Shown piece after piece: positions 36,146 to 44,995 of a DNA stretch of 62,848 bases (position 1 is its first letter; each line of letters begins with the position of its first letter). The position numbers and the translations under genes were made by a program. The notes under the pieces are model-generated. The model was not told the origin of the DNA. It saw nothing but the letters and a program-made list of their open reading frames with translations, and ran no database searches. The stretch comes from Chromatiales bacterium (GTDB taxonomy: Bacteria; Pseudomonadota; Gammaproteobacteria; JAHELT01), in assembly GCA_024644045.1 (NCBI GenBank), contig JAHELT010000009.1:1-62848 (forward strand), written 5' to 3'.

Positions 36146-37270
36146 ATGGCACGCCTGGCTTCGGAGTACCAGGGCCGCGATTCCGTGCTGCGGCTGCTGG
36201 CACATTTTTTCAGAATCGATCCGCCTTTGTTCCTGGCGCTGCTGCTTTTGAGTGCCACCGGACTGGTAGTGTTGTACAGCGCCTCGGGGCAGGACTTCGA
36301 CACCGTGCTCAGGCAGGGACTGCGCGTGCTGCTGGCGTTCGCCGTGATGGTGCTGCTCGCACAGGTGCCGTCACGCAGCCTTCGCCTGTGGGCGCCCTGG
36401 GTGTACGGCGGCGGCGTGCTGTTGCTCGTCGTGGTGCTGCTCGCCGGGGATGTGGGCAAGGGTGCGCAGCGCTGGCTGGACCTGGGCGTAGTGCGTTTTC
36501 AACCCTCGGAGATTCTCAAGATCGGTATACCGCTCGCCATGGCCTGGTACCTGTCGGAACGCCCGCTGCCGCCGGGCATCGGGCGCGTGCTGATCGCCGC
36601 CGCGATCACCGCCATCCCGTGCGTGCTGATCGCTTATCAGCCGGATCTTGGCACCGCGTTGCTCGCGTGCTGCAGCGGGTTGTTCGCGCTGTTCCTGAGC
36701 GGGATGCGCTGGCGGGTACTGCTCGGTCTGGTGGCGCTGGCCGCCGCCTCGACGCCGGTGCTGTGGCATTTCATGCACGATTACCAGCAGCGCCGGGTGC
36801 TGACGTTCCTGAATCCGGAATCCGACCCGCTGGGCTCGGGATACCATATCATTCAATCCAAGATCGCGATCGGCAGCGGGGGAACGTACGGCAAAGGCTG
36901 GTTGAACGGGACCCAGTCGAATCTCGATTTTCTGCCCGAGCGCTCCACCGATTTCGTGTTTGCCGTGTACGGTGAGGAGTTCGGCTTCATCGGTGCCGTG
37001 CTGCTGCTGCTGCTGTATGTGTTTCTGGTGTTGCGTGGACTGACCATCGCCGTGCAGGCGCAGGACTCGTTCGAGCGGATTCTCGCTGGCAGCCTGAGCC
37101 TCACGTTCTTCTTTTACGTGTTCGTCAACATCGGCATGGTCACCGGCCTGCTGCCGGTCGTCGGTGTGCCGCTGCCGCTGATGAGCTACGGGGGCACGTC
37201 GGTGGTTACCCTGATGGCGGGTTTCGGTATTCTGATGGCAATCAACTCACACCGCAGGTTACTGGCGTGA
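36146..37270 (+). CDS. rodA: Rod-shape SEDS glycosyltransferase RodA
   Basis: Polymerises lipid II into glycan strands during elongation, as the partner of PBP2. 374 residues, ten predicted TM helices. SEDS hallmarks: GAQRWLDLGVVRFQPSE, AYQPDLGT, the large loop with SGYHIIQSKIAIGSGG and DFLPERSTDFVFAV containing the catalytic Asp/Glu region, and PLPLMSYGGTS near the end. The stop overlaps the mltB GTG by 4 bp. Confidence 0.97.
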   Translation: MARLASEYQGRDSVLRLLAHFFRIDPPLFLALLLLSATGLVVLYSASGQDFDTVLRQGLRVLLAFAVMVLLAQVPSRSLRLWAPWVYGGGVLLLVVVLLAGDVGKGAQRWLDLGVVRFQPSEILKIGIPLAMAWYLSERPLPPGIGRVLIAAAITAIPCVLIAYQPDLGTALLACCSGLFALFLSGMRWRVLLGLVALAAASTPVLWHFMHDYQQRRVLTFLNPESDPLGSGYHIIQSKIAIGSGGTYGKGWLNGTQSNLDFLPERSTDFVFAVYGEEFGFIGAVLLLLLYVFLVLRGLTIAVQAQDSFERILAGSLSLTFFFYVFVNIGMVTGLLPVVGVPLPLMSYGGTSVVTLMAGFGILMAINSHRRLLA

Positions 37271-38268
37271 AGGCTCCGGGCTCAACCGCGATCGCGGGCT
37301 TGCTGCTGCTGGCGGCATCGAGCGCCGCTGCATCCTATCTGGGGCGGCAGGAAGTGGATACCTTCGTTGCCGAGTTCGCCGAGCGTCACCGGTTCGACGA
37401 GAACGAGGTACGCGATCTGTTTCGCGACGCGCGCGCGCAGCAACGTGTGCTCGACGCCATCGCACGGCCAGCCGAGGCCAAACCGTGGCACGCTTACCGG
37501 CCCATATTCGTCACCGATTCGCGTATACGCCAGGGTCTGGAGTTCTGGGACCAGCACGCGGCGTTGCTGGAGGCGATAGAAGTCGAGACGGGCGTGCCTG
37601 CCGAGATGCTGGTCGCCATCATCGGCGTCGAGACGCGCTACGGGCGGCACCGCGGGAGCTTTAAGGCGCTGGACGCGCTCACCACGCTGGCCTTCGACTA
37701 CCCGCCACGCAGCGCGTTCTTTCGCCGCGAACTCGAGCAGTTTCTGCTGCTGGTGCGCGACGAGGGGTTGAATGCCAGGAATATCTCCGGCTCCTACGCC
37801 GCCGCCATGGGCGTGCCGCAGTTCATCTCCAGCAGCTATCGCGAGTACGCCGTGGACTACGACAAGGACGGGCGCCGCGACCTCTGGGACAGCCCCGGCG
37901 ACGTGCTGGCCAGCGTGGCGAACTATTTCCGCCGCCACGGCTGGCGCCCGGGCGAGCCGGTTACCTTCGCGGTGGAGCCGCCCGACACGCGCTACCGCGA
38001 TCTGCTGAGCCGCGAGCTGAAACCCGCCCTGACCCTGGCGCAGCTGCACGAGCATGGGCTCGTGAGCCCGGAGCGAGCGCCTCCCGGTCCGTTCACGGTG
38101 ATGGAGCTGCAGGGCGCGGACGGCCCCGAAGTCTGGGTCGGCCATTACAATTTCTACGTGATCACGCGCTACAACCACAGCCGGTTGTATGCGATGGCGG
38201 TACACCAGCTGGGCCGGGCGCTGCGCGAGCGCCGGCTGCAGGCAAGTGCCCGGACGACGGGTCAGTGA
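37267..38268 (+). CDS. mltB: Lytic murein transglycosylase B (MltB)
   Basis: Cleaves glycan strands of peptidoglycan, forming 1,6-anhydro ends. 333 residues, signal peptide 1-23 without a lipobox cysteine, so it should be a soluble periplasmic form. Catalytic Glu122 is in IIGVETRYG; FKALDALTTLAFDYPPRS, MGVPQFISSSY and YDKDGRRDLWDSPGDVLASVANYF are strongly conserved in MltB. GTG start overlapping rodA; its stop overlaps rlpA by 4 bp. Confidence 0.95.
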   Translation: MKAPGSTAIAGLLLLAASSAAASYLGRQEVDTFVAEFAERHRFDENEVRDLFRDARAQQRVLDAIARPAEAKPWHAYRPIFVTDSRIRQGLEFWDQHAALLEAIEVETGVPAEMLVAIIGVETRYGRHRGSFKALDALTTLAFDYPPRSAFFRRELEQFLLLVRDEGLNARNISGSYAAAMGVPQFISSSYREYAVDYDKDGRRDLWDSPGDVLASVANYFRRHGWRPGEPVTFAVEPPDTRYRDLLSRELKPALTLAQLHEHGLVSPERAPPGPFTVMELQGADGPEVWVGHYNFYVITRYNHSRLYAMAVHQLGRALRERRLQASARTTGQ

Positions 38269-39104
38269 CGATTCCGCGCAAGCCGACCGCGCAGCGGTAT
38301 CGAGGCGTCGCCGATGACCGTCAGCTGCTGCCGTATCTCGTGATGCTGCTGCTGATCGGTTGCAGCACGGGTGGACCCTACCACCGCGGGGACGGTCCGG
38401 GGGTGCCCATCGATGTGGCGAGCATCGCCGAGGTGGTCCCGCGCAACGAGCCGCGCAGCCGCTACGGCAACCCCCCGAGCTACGTCGTCAACGGGCGCCG
38501 CTATCGCGTCATGGGCAGCAGCCAGGGGTACGTGGCCAAGGGCAGGGCGTCCTGGTACGGGCGCAAATTCCACGGCAAGCGCACCTCCAGCGGTGAGCCG
38601 TTCAACATGTACGCGATGACCGCCGCTCACCGCTCGCTGCCGCTGCCCACTTATGTGATGGTCACCAACCGCAGGACCGGCCGCCGGGCGGTGGTGAAAG
38701 TGAACGACCGGGGACCGTTCGTGAACGACCGGCTGATCGATCTGTCCTACGCCGCCGCCGCCAAGCTCGGCATACTTTCGGCGGGCACCGGCGAGGTCGA
38801 GGTCCGTGCGCTGAACGGCGGCGAGCCCATCCCCAGGGCGGCCAGCCTTGCGGTACCGGTCACCGGCGACGCGGTCTACGTGCAGCTGGGGGCATTCCAG
38901 CAGCGCGCCAATGCGGAGCTGCTGCGCGCGAAGGTCAGCGGCGCCGACGTGCGTTCCGCGCGCGTGAGCCAGGCGTCCGGCGCCGGGGGCGGCCCGGTTT
39001 ACCGGGTCCGGGTGGGTCCGCTGGACAGCGAAGGCGAAGTCAGCGCGGTGCTTGCCAAGCTGCGCCGGGCCGGCATCGACCGCTACCGGCTGGTGACCGA
39101 TTGA
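38265..39104 (+). CDS. rlpA: Septal-ring lipoprotein / lytic transglycosylase RlpA
   Basis: 279 residues. Lipobox LLIGC with Cys33 at the end of a short signal sequence, so it is processed by Lgt/LspA. A double-psi beta-barrel follows at about 92-185 (GRASWYGRKFHGKRTSSGE, KVNDRGPFVNDR), then a SPOR domain at about 205-278 that binds denuded glycan. RlpA cuts denuded strands and helps daughter-cell separation in some species. GTG 38265 overlaps the mltB stop. Confidence 0.94.
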   Translation: MTIPRKPTAQRYRGVADDRQLLPYLVMLLLIGCSTGGPYHRGDGPGVPIDVASIAEVVPRNEPRSRYGNPPSYVVNGRRYRVMGSSQGYVAKGRASWYGRKFHGKRTSSGEPFNMYAMTAAHRSLPLPTYVMVTNRRTGRRAVVKVNDRGPFVNDRLIDLSYAAAAKLGILSAGTGEVEVRALNGGEPIPRAASLAVPVTGDAVYVQLGAFQQRANAELLRAKVSGADVRSARVSQASGAGGGPVYRVRVGPLDSEGEVSAVLAKLRRAGIDRYRLVTD

Positions 39105-39135
39105 AGGCGGGCGTCAGCCGGCGGAGGCATTACGT

Positions 39136-39141
39136 TACAAT
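39136..39141 (+). promoter_or_regulatory. Possible -10 box before dacA
   Basis: TACAAT 29 bp before the dacA ATG, in the 66-bp gap after rlpA. No -35 of correct spacing, so dacA may have a weak promoter of its own or depend on read-through. Confidence 0.35.
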
Positions 39142-39170
39142 CGCGCCGATTCAACCACCGCAGCTTATCG

Positions 39171-40310
39171 ATGATCAGTAGATTCTTGCTTCCAGCAGCG
39201 CTGACCCTGGGCGTGTTCACGGCCCTGCAGGCAGCAACCACGCCGGTGCCGGCGCCCCCTCAGGTCGGCGCCACGGCCTACCTGCTGGTCGATTTCGACA
39301 GCGGCGCGGTGCTGGCAGAGCACAATATAGACAGCCCGATGCCGCCGGCCAGCATCACCAAGATCATGACGTCCTACGTGGTTTACCGCGAGCTGGTGAC
39401 GAACGCGTTCACGCTCGACAGCGAGGTGCCGGTGAGCGAGAAAGCCTGGCGCATGAAGGGCTCGCGCATGTTCATCGAGGTCGGCGACAAGGTCTCCGTC
39501 GAGGACCTGCTGCGCGGCGTCGTGATCCAGTCCGGGAACGACGCGAGCGTGGCGCTCGCCGAGTTCGTGGCAGGCAGCGAAGCGTCGTTCGCCGAGATGA
39601 TGAATCTGCACGCGCGGCGCCTGGGGATGACGAATACCCGCTACCGCAACAGCACCGGCTGGCCGCATCCGGAGCACGTGACGACCGCGCGCGACATCGC
39701 GACGATCACGCGCGCACTGATCACCGAATTCCCGCAGTATTACGAAACCTATGCGGAAAAGCAGTTCACCTACAACGGCATTCCGCAGTACAACCGCAAC
39801 AAACTGTTATGGCGCGACGCTACGGTCGACGGCGTCAAGACGGGCCACACGGAGGACGCCGGGTACTGCCTGGTCAGCTCCGCGCGGCGCGACGACATGC
39901 GTCTGATCGCGGTGGTGATGGGTGCGAAGAGCGAGAAACGGCGCGCCGAGGCCAGCAGCACGTTGCTGGGCTACGGGTTCCGGTTCTTCGAAACGCACAA
40001 GCTGTACGCCGCGGACCAGTCGCTCAGCGAGATCCGGGTGTGGCGCGGCGCTCAGGAGACGCTGCCCGTCGGATTGCGCGAAGATCTGTTCGTTACCATC
40101 CCGCGCGGGCAGTACAAGCAGCTCGACGCGGCGTTGCAGGTCGGTGAGACCGTCACCGCGCCGACCAGCAGGTACCAATCGCTGGGCAAGGTGCGCGTGA
40201 CGCTCGGCGAGCAGCTCATCGAAGAGCGGCCGCTGCTTGCGCTGCAGGAGATTGCCCAGGGAAACCTGTGGCAACGGGCCCGCGACAGCGTGCTGCAGAT
40301 GTTCCGGTGA
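39171..40310 (+). CDS. dacA: D-alanyl-D-alanine carboxypeptidase (PBP5/6 type)
   Basis: Removes the terminal D-Ala from peptidoglycan pentapeptides in the periplasm. 379 residues: signal peptide 1-21, SxxK motif SITK with Ser61 and Lys64, SGN in VIQSGNDAS, KTG in VDGVKTGHTEDAGY, then the small beta-domain. The C-terminal amphipathic anchor of PBP5 is present (LWQRARDSVLQMF). Confidence 0.95.
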   Translation: MISRFLLPAALTLGVFTALQAATTPVPAPPQVGATAYLLVDFDSGAVLAEHNIDSPMPPASITKIMTSYVVYRELVTNAFTLDSEVPVSEKAWRMKGSRMFIEVGDKVSVEDLLRGVVIQSGNDASVALAEFVAGSEASFAEMMNLHARRLGMTNTRYRNSTGWPHPEHVTTARDIATITRALITEFPQYYETYAEKQFTYNGIPQYNRNKLLWRDATVDGVKTGHTEDAGYCLVSSARRDDMRLIAVVMGAKSEKRRAEASSTLLGYGFRFFETHKLYAADQSLSEIRVWRGAQETLPVGLREDLFVTIPRGQYKQLDAALQVGETVTAPTSRYQSLGKVRVTLGEQLIEERPLLALQEIAQGNLWQRARDSVLQMFR

Positions 40311-40317
40311 GGTGTCG

Positions 40318-41181
40318 ATGGCCGAGCCGGTCGTCTACCTGAACGGCGAGTTCATTCCTGCGCAGCAGGCTACGGTCTCGGTGTTCGATCGCGGGTTCCT
40401 GTTCGGGGACGGCGTGTATGAAGTGATCCCCGCGTACGGTGGACGGCTTTTCCGGCTGGAGCACCACCTGGATCGGCTGCAGCGTAGTCTCGACGGATTG
40501 CGCATCGCCAATCCGTACACCAGGGCGCAATGGTCAAGCGTGCTGCAAGCGTTGACGCAGCGCGCCGGCAGCATCGATCAGAGCGTGTACGTGCAGGTCA
40601 CCCGCGGTGTGGCCCAGATGCGTACGCATGCGTTCACCGAGGCCGGCTCACCAACCGTGTTCGCGATGAGCTCGGCGTTAGGCGCCGTGGACCCCGAGCG
40701 CCGCGCGCAGGGGGTGCAGACGATCACGCACGAGGACATACGCTGGCACCGTTGCGACCTGAAAACCACGGCGATGGTGGCCAACGTGTTGCTGCAGCAG
40801 CTGGCGCGCGAAGCGGGGGCCGAGGAGACCCTGCTGCATCGCGACGGCCGTATCATCGAGGGCGCCTCGAGTAACGTGTTCGTGGTCGTGCAGGACGTCG
40901 TGGTGACCCCGCCGCCGGGTCCGGAACTATTGCCGGGCATCACACGCGATCTGGTGCTGGAGCTGGCGCGCGAGAACGGGCTGCCCTGGCGCGAGGACGA
41001 GATACCGTTGCGCTCGCTGGCGAAGGTGAGCGAGCTGTGGCTGACCAGCGGGAGTCGTGAAGTCATGCCGGTGATCGCGGTGGACCGGCAGCCCATCGGG
41101 GACGGTGTACCGGGCCCCGTCTGGCGGCGCGTCCTGGCCCTGTTTCAGGAATTCAAACGCGGCGCGCAGGCGCACGGCTGA
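40318..41181 (+). CDS. Class IV aminotransferase (D-amino-acid aminotransferase type)
   Basis: 287 residues, PLP fold type IV. The N-terminal FDRGFLFGDGVYEVIPAYGGRLFRL and the catalytic Lys in HRCDLKTTAMVANVL place it with D-amino-acid transaminase (Dat) rather than BCAT; EGASSNVFVV and LPGITRD are phosphate-site motifs. In several gammaproteobacteria this gene sits between dacA and ybeD, where a D-alanine/D-glutamate exchange role is plausible. The start ATG at 40318 has AGGTG close by. Substrate specificity is inferred. Confidence 0.88.
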   Translation: MAEPVVYLNGEFIPAQQATVSVFDRGFLFGDGVYEVIPAYGGRLFRLEHHLDRLQRSLDGLRIANPYTRAQWSSVLQALTQRAGSIDQSVYVQVTRGVAQMRTHAFTEAGSPTVFAMSSALGAVDPERRAQGVQTITHEDIRWHRCDLKTTAMVANVLLQQLAREAGAEETLLHRDGRIIEGASSNVFVVVQDVVVTPPPGPELLPGITRDLVLELARENGLPWREDEIPLRSLAKVSELWLTSGSREVMPVIAVDRQPIGDGVPGPVWRRVLALFQEFKRGAQAHG

Positions 41182-41288
41182 ATGCTCGCGCCAGCATGTA
41201 CAATGGGTTGCCTGGACGTCCGTGTGCCGTGCCGGATGGTGCGCGAACGAAACTGCCCGTATCCGATCATCGCGCGCTGGGAGGCGAC

Positions 41289-41555
41289 GTGGCCGAACAA
41301 CAGACGCTGCTCGAATTCCCGTGCCGGTTCGCGATCAAGGCCATGGGTCTGGCGAGCCTGGAGTTCGAGGCTGTGGTCACCGACATCGTGCGCCGGCATG
41401 CGCCCGACTTCGACGGCGGGGCGGTGCGCAAACGCCCGAGCAGGAATGGTAAGTATGTCGCCATCACCGTGACCATCCACGCACGCGACAAACGGCAGCT
41501 GGATGCGATCTACACTGAACTGAGTGCCCATCGGCAGGTGCTGATGGCGCTGTAA
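41289..41555 (+). CDS. ybeD: YbeD-family (DUF493) regulatory protein
   Basis: 88 residues, the same size as E. coli YbeD (87). ACT-like beta-alpha-beta fold with LEFPCRFAIKAMG, the RPSRNGKYVAITVTI core and the C-terminal YTELSAHRQVLMAL, all family-typical. Function unproven; it is constantly linked with lipB. The start is GTG 41289 with GGGAGG just upstream, chosen over longer in-frame starts by length. Confidence 0.92.
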   Translation: MAEQQTLLEFPCRFAIKAMGLASLEFEAVVTDIVRRHAPDFDGGAVRKRPSRNGKYVAITVTIHARDKRQLDAIYTELSAHRQVLMAL

Positions 41556-41568
41556 GCAGGCGCCCGCA

Positions 41569-42231
41569 GTGGACCTGATCGTTCGCAACCTCGGTCTCCA
41601 GGACTATGCGCCGACCTGGCGTGCCATGCAGGCCTTCACCCGGCAGCGCGGCGCGGCGTCGATTGACGAATTCTGGTGTCTGCAGCACCATGCCGTGTTT
41701 ACGCTCGGACAGGCGGGACGGCGCGAGCACATCCTGGGCGACACCGGCAGCATCCCGGTGATCGACGTGGATCGCGGCGGCCAGGTGACGTATCACGGTC
41801 CCGGTCAGCTTGTCGTTTATACGCTGCTCGACCTGCGTCGCCGTAACCTCGGCGTGCGGCGTCTGGTGACGGGTCTGGAGCGCGCAGTAATCGCCCTGCT
41901 GGGCGGGTTCGGAATCGCCGCAGAGACGCGTCCCGGTGCGCCGGGCGTGTACGTGGATGCACGCAAGATCGCGGCGCTCGGTCTGCGCGTCACCCGCGGT
42001 TGCTGCTACCACGGTCTGAGCTTCAATGCGGCCATGGACCTGGCGCCCTTCGCGCTGATCGATCCGTGCGGCTACCGTGACCTCGAGGTCACGCAGCTCA
42101 GCGAGCTCGGCGTCTCACTGACGCCGGAAGCGCTGGGCGCGCGGCTGGTCGATGAGCTGACTGCGCAACTCGGTTACAATGCCTGCCGGGTAACGGACGA
42201 GCTGCCGGAAGCCTGGCGCATTCACGCCTGA
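41569..42231 (+). CDS. lipB: Octanoyltransferase LipB
   Basis: Moves octanoyl from acyl carrier protein to lipoyl domains, step one of lipoate synthesis. 220 residues. [14 protein letters not shown] (69-82), Lys133 in [10 protein letters not shown] and the acyl-thioester Cys167 in DPCGYRDL are the catalytic set. GTG start at 41569, 13 bp after ybeD. Confidence 0.96.
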   Translation: MDLIVRNLGLQDYAPTWRAMQAFTRQRGAASIDEFWCLQHHAVFTLGQAGRREHILGDTGSIPVIDVDRGGQVTYHGPGQLVVYTLLDLRRRNLGVRRLVTGLERAVIALLGGFGIAAETRPGAPGVYVDARKIAALGLRVTRGCCYHGLSFNAAMDLAPFALIDPCGYRDLEVTQLSELGVSLTPEALGARLVDELTAQLGYNACRVTDELPEAWRIHA

Positions 42232-42266
42232 ACTTACGTCCGGCGGCGGTCGGCATAAAGGACAGC

Positions 42267-43259
42267 ATGACATCACAACGGGATACGACGGCACCTTCGC
42301 GGCACGATCCGGCGGGCCATCAGCGCGGTGCCGACAAGATGGCGCGCCTGCGCGTGAGGTTCGAGCCTACCGTGCGCACACAACCCAAACCGCCCTGGAT
42401 TCGCGCCCGCGTGCCGTCCGGTCCGCGGGTGCAGGAGCTCAAGCGCGTGCTGCGCGAGATGAATCTGCACACGGTGTGCGAGGAGGCCAACTGCCCGAAC
42501 CTGGGTGAGTGCTTCGGTCACGGCACGGCCACGTTCCTGATCATGGGCGATATCTGCACCCGCCGGTGTCCGTTCTGCGACGTTGCGCACGGCCGCCCCG
42601 AACCGCTGGACGCCGATGAGCCGAAAAAGCTCGCCATGACGGTGCAGGCCATGCGGCTGTCGTATGTCGTGATCACCTCGGTCGACCGGGACGATTTGCG
42701 CGACGGCGGCGCCGGGCACTTCAGCGCCTGCGTGCGCGCGGTGCGCGAAGCCTGTCCCGAGATCCGTATCGAAGTGCTGGTGCCCGATTTTCGCGGCCGC
42801 ATGGAGGTTGCGCTGGAGCTGCTCGACGGCGCCCTGCCCGACGTGTTCAATCACAATCTGGAAACCGTGCCGCGTCTGTACAAGCTCGCGCGGCCGGGCG
42901 CCGATTTCGCCTGGTCCCTGGCACTGCTGCGCCGGTTCAAGCAGCGGGCCCCGCAGGTGCTCACCAAGTCGGGACTGATGCTCGGGCTCGGCGAGGAGAT
43001 CGACGAGGTCAAGACGGTGATGCAAGCCCTGCGCGAGCATGACTGCGACATGCTCACACTGGGTCAGTACCTGCAGCCCAGCCGCGACCACTTGCCGGTG
43101 GCTCGTTACGTGCACCCCGACGAATTCGAGGCGCTGCGCGAGGACGGGCTCGCCATGGGCTTCACCCATGTGGCGAGCGGGCCGCTGGTGCGTTCCTCCT
43201 ACCACGCCGATCAGCAGGCTGCCGGCGTACTGCCAGCGGTGGCCGTCGCACCCACCTGA
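42267..43259 (+). CDS. lipA: Lipoyl synthase LipA
   Basis: Radical-SAM enzyme that inserts two sulfurs into octanoyl groups on lipoyl domains. 330 residues. The auxiliary cluster cysteines are C71, C76 and C82 ([12 protein letters not shown]); the radical-SAM cluster is C97, C101 and C104 (CTRRCPFC); the C-terminal RSSYHA supplies the conserved Ser ligand. Last gene of the cell-wall/lipoate run, 35 bp after lipB. Confidence 0.97.
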   Translation: MTSQRDTTAPSRHDPAGHQRGADKMARLRVRFEPTVRTQPKPPWIRARVPSGPRVQELKRVLREMNLHTVCEEANCPNLGECFGHGTATFLIMGDICTRRCPFCDVAHGRPEPLDADEPKKLAMTVQAMRLSYVVITSVDRDDLRDGGAGHFSACVRAVREACPEIRIEVLVPDFRGRMEVALELLDGALPDVFNHNLETVPRLYKLARPGADFAWSLALLRRFKQRAPQVLTKSGLMLGLGEEIDEVKTVMQALREHDCDMLTLGQYLQPSRDHLPVARYVHPDEFEALREDGLAMGFTHVASGPLVRSSYHADQQAAGVLPAVAVAPT

Positions 43260-43598
43260 CGAGGCACTTTTCCCGGCGCGACAGCGCATCGGCTTGAACG
43301 CCGGGCGGTCGTGTGCACGCACAATCTGACCCCGAAACCCGCCGCGCGACGTTTACCGGCTGGAGACCGCAACACAACGAGGTGACGTCGCGAACCGTAA
43401 TGCAACCGCGACGCGCGAGGTGCCGACGCGCACGGCTACCGCGGCGAGTTTCCGCCGTTGTCGGGTCTTGCGCTGAACTTGCGCGACGGCGTAGCGCAGA
43501 TCTCACCTTGAACCGCGGGCGCGGCCGCCGCCGGTGTGGGTCGCCGCGCGCGCAACGCCGGTTGCTCCGCCGCGCGCAACCGGGGTAGTCTCGACGCC
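43260..43598. other. 339-bp intergenic region, no gene seen
   Basis: Very GC-rich with several short CG-repeat runs (43535-43590 has two near copies of a GCGCGCAAC segment). No terminator with a U-tract follows lipA, and no spaced promoter precedes the sigma-factor gene that I would defend. Confidence 0.4.
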
Positions 43599-44171
43599 AT
43601 GGACGCCGCGAGTCATGCCGCCGAGCGCAGCGACGAGGAATTGATGTGCGCGTACCGTGACGGCGAGGCGGCAGCCTTCGACAGGCTTTATTCGAAACAT
43701 GCCGACAGTCTCTACCGATTCGTGCTGCGTAACGCTGGCGCCGAGCACCGGGCCGGCGAGCTGTTTCAGGACATCTGGATGCGAGTCATCAACTCACGTG
43801 CGCGCTACGTGCCGGCGGCGTCCTTTCGCACCTGGCTGTTCGCGATAGCGCACAACCGGCTCACCGATCACTACCGGGCTCAGGCAAGACACAACGCACG
43901 CATCGACCCGGCCGGCTCGGATCTCGCCGAGTTCGCCGATCCCGGACCGTTGCCCGGCGAGGTGTTGCACAACGCACAGCTGCAGCAGGCGCTGCTCCGC
44001 GAAATCGAAGCGCTCCCGCGTGCGCAGCGCGAAGCCTTCCTGCTGAAGCAGGAGGCGGACCTGTCGCTCGAGCAGATCGCCGAGGTGGTCGGCACGTCCC
44101 GCGAAACGGTCAAGAGCCGGCTGCGCTACGCGATGGCGAAACTGCGCACGGTGCTGAGGGAGACGTTGTGA
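43599..44171 (+). CDS. Sigma-70-family (ECF-like) RNA polymerase sigma factor
   Basis: 190 residues from ATG 43599. Region 2 at about 20-85 (FDRLYSKHADSLYRFVLR, ELFQDIWMRVI, FRTWLFAIAHNRLTDHYR) and region 4 at about 130-185 (LPRAQREAFLLKQEADLSLEQIAEVVGTSRETVKSRLRYAMAKLR) with a short linker between, so regions 1 and 3 are absent. The stop overlaps the GTG of the next gene, a membrane protein that is probably its regulator. Target promoters are not known. Confidence 0.9.
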   Translation: MDAASHAAERSDEELMCAYRDGEAAAFDRLYSKHADSLYRFVLRNAGAEHRAGELFQDIWMRVINSRARYVPAASFRTWLFAIAHNRLTDHYRAQARHNARIDPAGSDLAEFADPGPLPGEVLHNAQLQQALLREIEALPRAQREAFLLKQEADLSLEQIAEVVGTSRETVKSRLRYAMAKLRTVLRETL

Positions 44172-44869
44172 GCGAGCCGAAGGTGCCGGATCGGGACGGC
44201 GACGATCTCGCCGAGCTTTATCGCCGCACGCCGCAACCGGCCGCGCCGGCCGCGCTGGGGGAGGAACTCCGCCGGGCGGCGCGCGATGCCGTGAAGGGCG
44301 CCGGGCGCCGCGCGGTCTTCCCCTGGCGCCAGGGCGTCGCCGTGGCCGTGGTTGCAGTGTTGAGCGTTTCGATTTTCCTGCTGCTGCCGCGGGAATCGCT
44401 GCGCTCGCCGGTGCAGGCGCCGATGGCGCCGCCCGCCGCGGATGCGCCGGCACGAAGTGCCGAGCCGGCGGGGCTGACGCCGCCTGAACCCTCCGAAGCC
44501 GCACGCGAGCAGCCGGCGGAGGAGACCGAGGCCCCGCAGGACGCACAGCCTGCTGCAACTCAGCCGCCTGCACCGGCCGCGGCCGCACCTGCGCTGAAGA
44601 GCCGCGACGCGACGCCGGAGGCGGCGGACGACCCGGGATCCGGCGCGCCAGCAGCGAGCGCTGCGGCGCGCGCCGTCGAGCGAAGCCGGCTGGCCGACGA
44701 GGCCGGGGAAGCGGATCCGCTGGAGGAGTCCTACTACCGCAGCTCGCCGGAGCTGTGGATCTCCCACATCGAGCGGCTGCTGTCGGAGGGCCGCTTCGAT
44801 GAATCGAAGCGCGAGTTCGAGGCCTTCCGGGCGCGCTATCCCCGGCACCCTTATGCCGCGAACCAGTAG
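44168..44869 (+). CDS. Putative anti-sigma / sigma-linked membrane protein
   Basis: 233 residues. Charged cytoplasmic N-terminus (about 1-50), one TM helix (GVAVAVVAVLSVSIFLLL), then a Pro/Ala/Glu-rich low-complexity periplasmic linker (about 75-190) and a small folded C-terminus (ELWISHIERLLSEGRFDESKREFEAFRARYP). The cytoplasmic part lacks the HxxxCxxC zinc motif of common anti-sigma factors, so the role rests on single-TM topology and 4-bp overlap with the sigma gene. I do not recognise the family by name. Confidence 0.65.
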   Translation: MSEPKVPDRDGDDLAELYRRTPQPAAPAALGEELRRAARDAVKGAGRRAVFPWRQGVAVAVVAVLSVSIFLLLPRESLRSPVQAPMAPPAADAPARSAEPAGLTPPEPSEAAREQPAEETEAPQDAQPAATQPPAPAAAAPALKSRDATPEAADDPGSGAPAASAAARAVERSRLADEAGEADPLEESYYRSSPELWISHIERLLSEGRFDESKREFEAFRARYPRHPYAANQ

Positions 44870-44920
44870 CGGGCGGCGGGCCGGAGGCGGCGACCCGGAC
44901 GCCCGCAGCGTCCGGATGAG

Positions 44921-44950
44921 ATTGAACTTATCGGCACCCGGGGGTTCAAT
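44921..44950. promoter_or_regulatory. Inverted repeat upstream of acetolactate-synthase-like gene
   Basis: ATTGAAC (44921-44927) and GTTCAAT (44944-44950) are perfect 7-bp inverted arms with starts 23 bp apart, in the 126-bp gap before the ATG at 44996. It could be an operator or a weak stem-loop; no U-tract follows, so a terminator is less likely. Confidence 0.35.
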
Positions 44951-44995
44951 GCGGGCAACCTGCAGACAATTGCCGACCGTCGGACAGGAGAGGGG

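Noticed and set aside
43455-43485. GAACTT followed by TCTCA, like an ECF sigma promoter
   Set aside because: The spacer is about 20 bp, too long for ECF promoters.
43535-43590. Near-repeats rich in CG before the sigma-factor gene
   Set aside because: Only two imperfect copies; low sequence complexity, not a CRISPR or satellite array.
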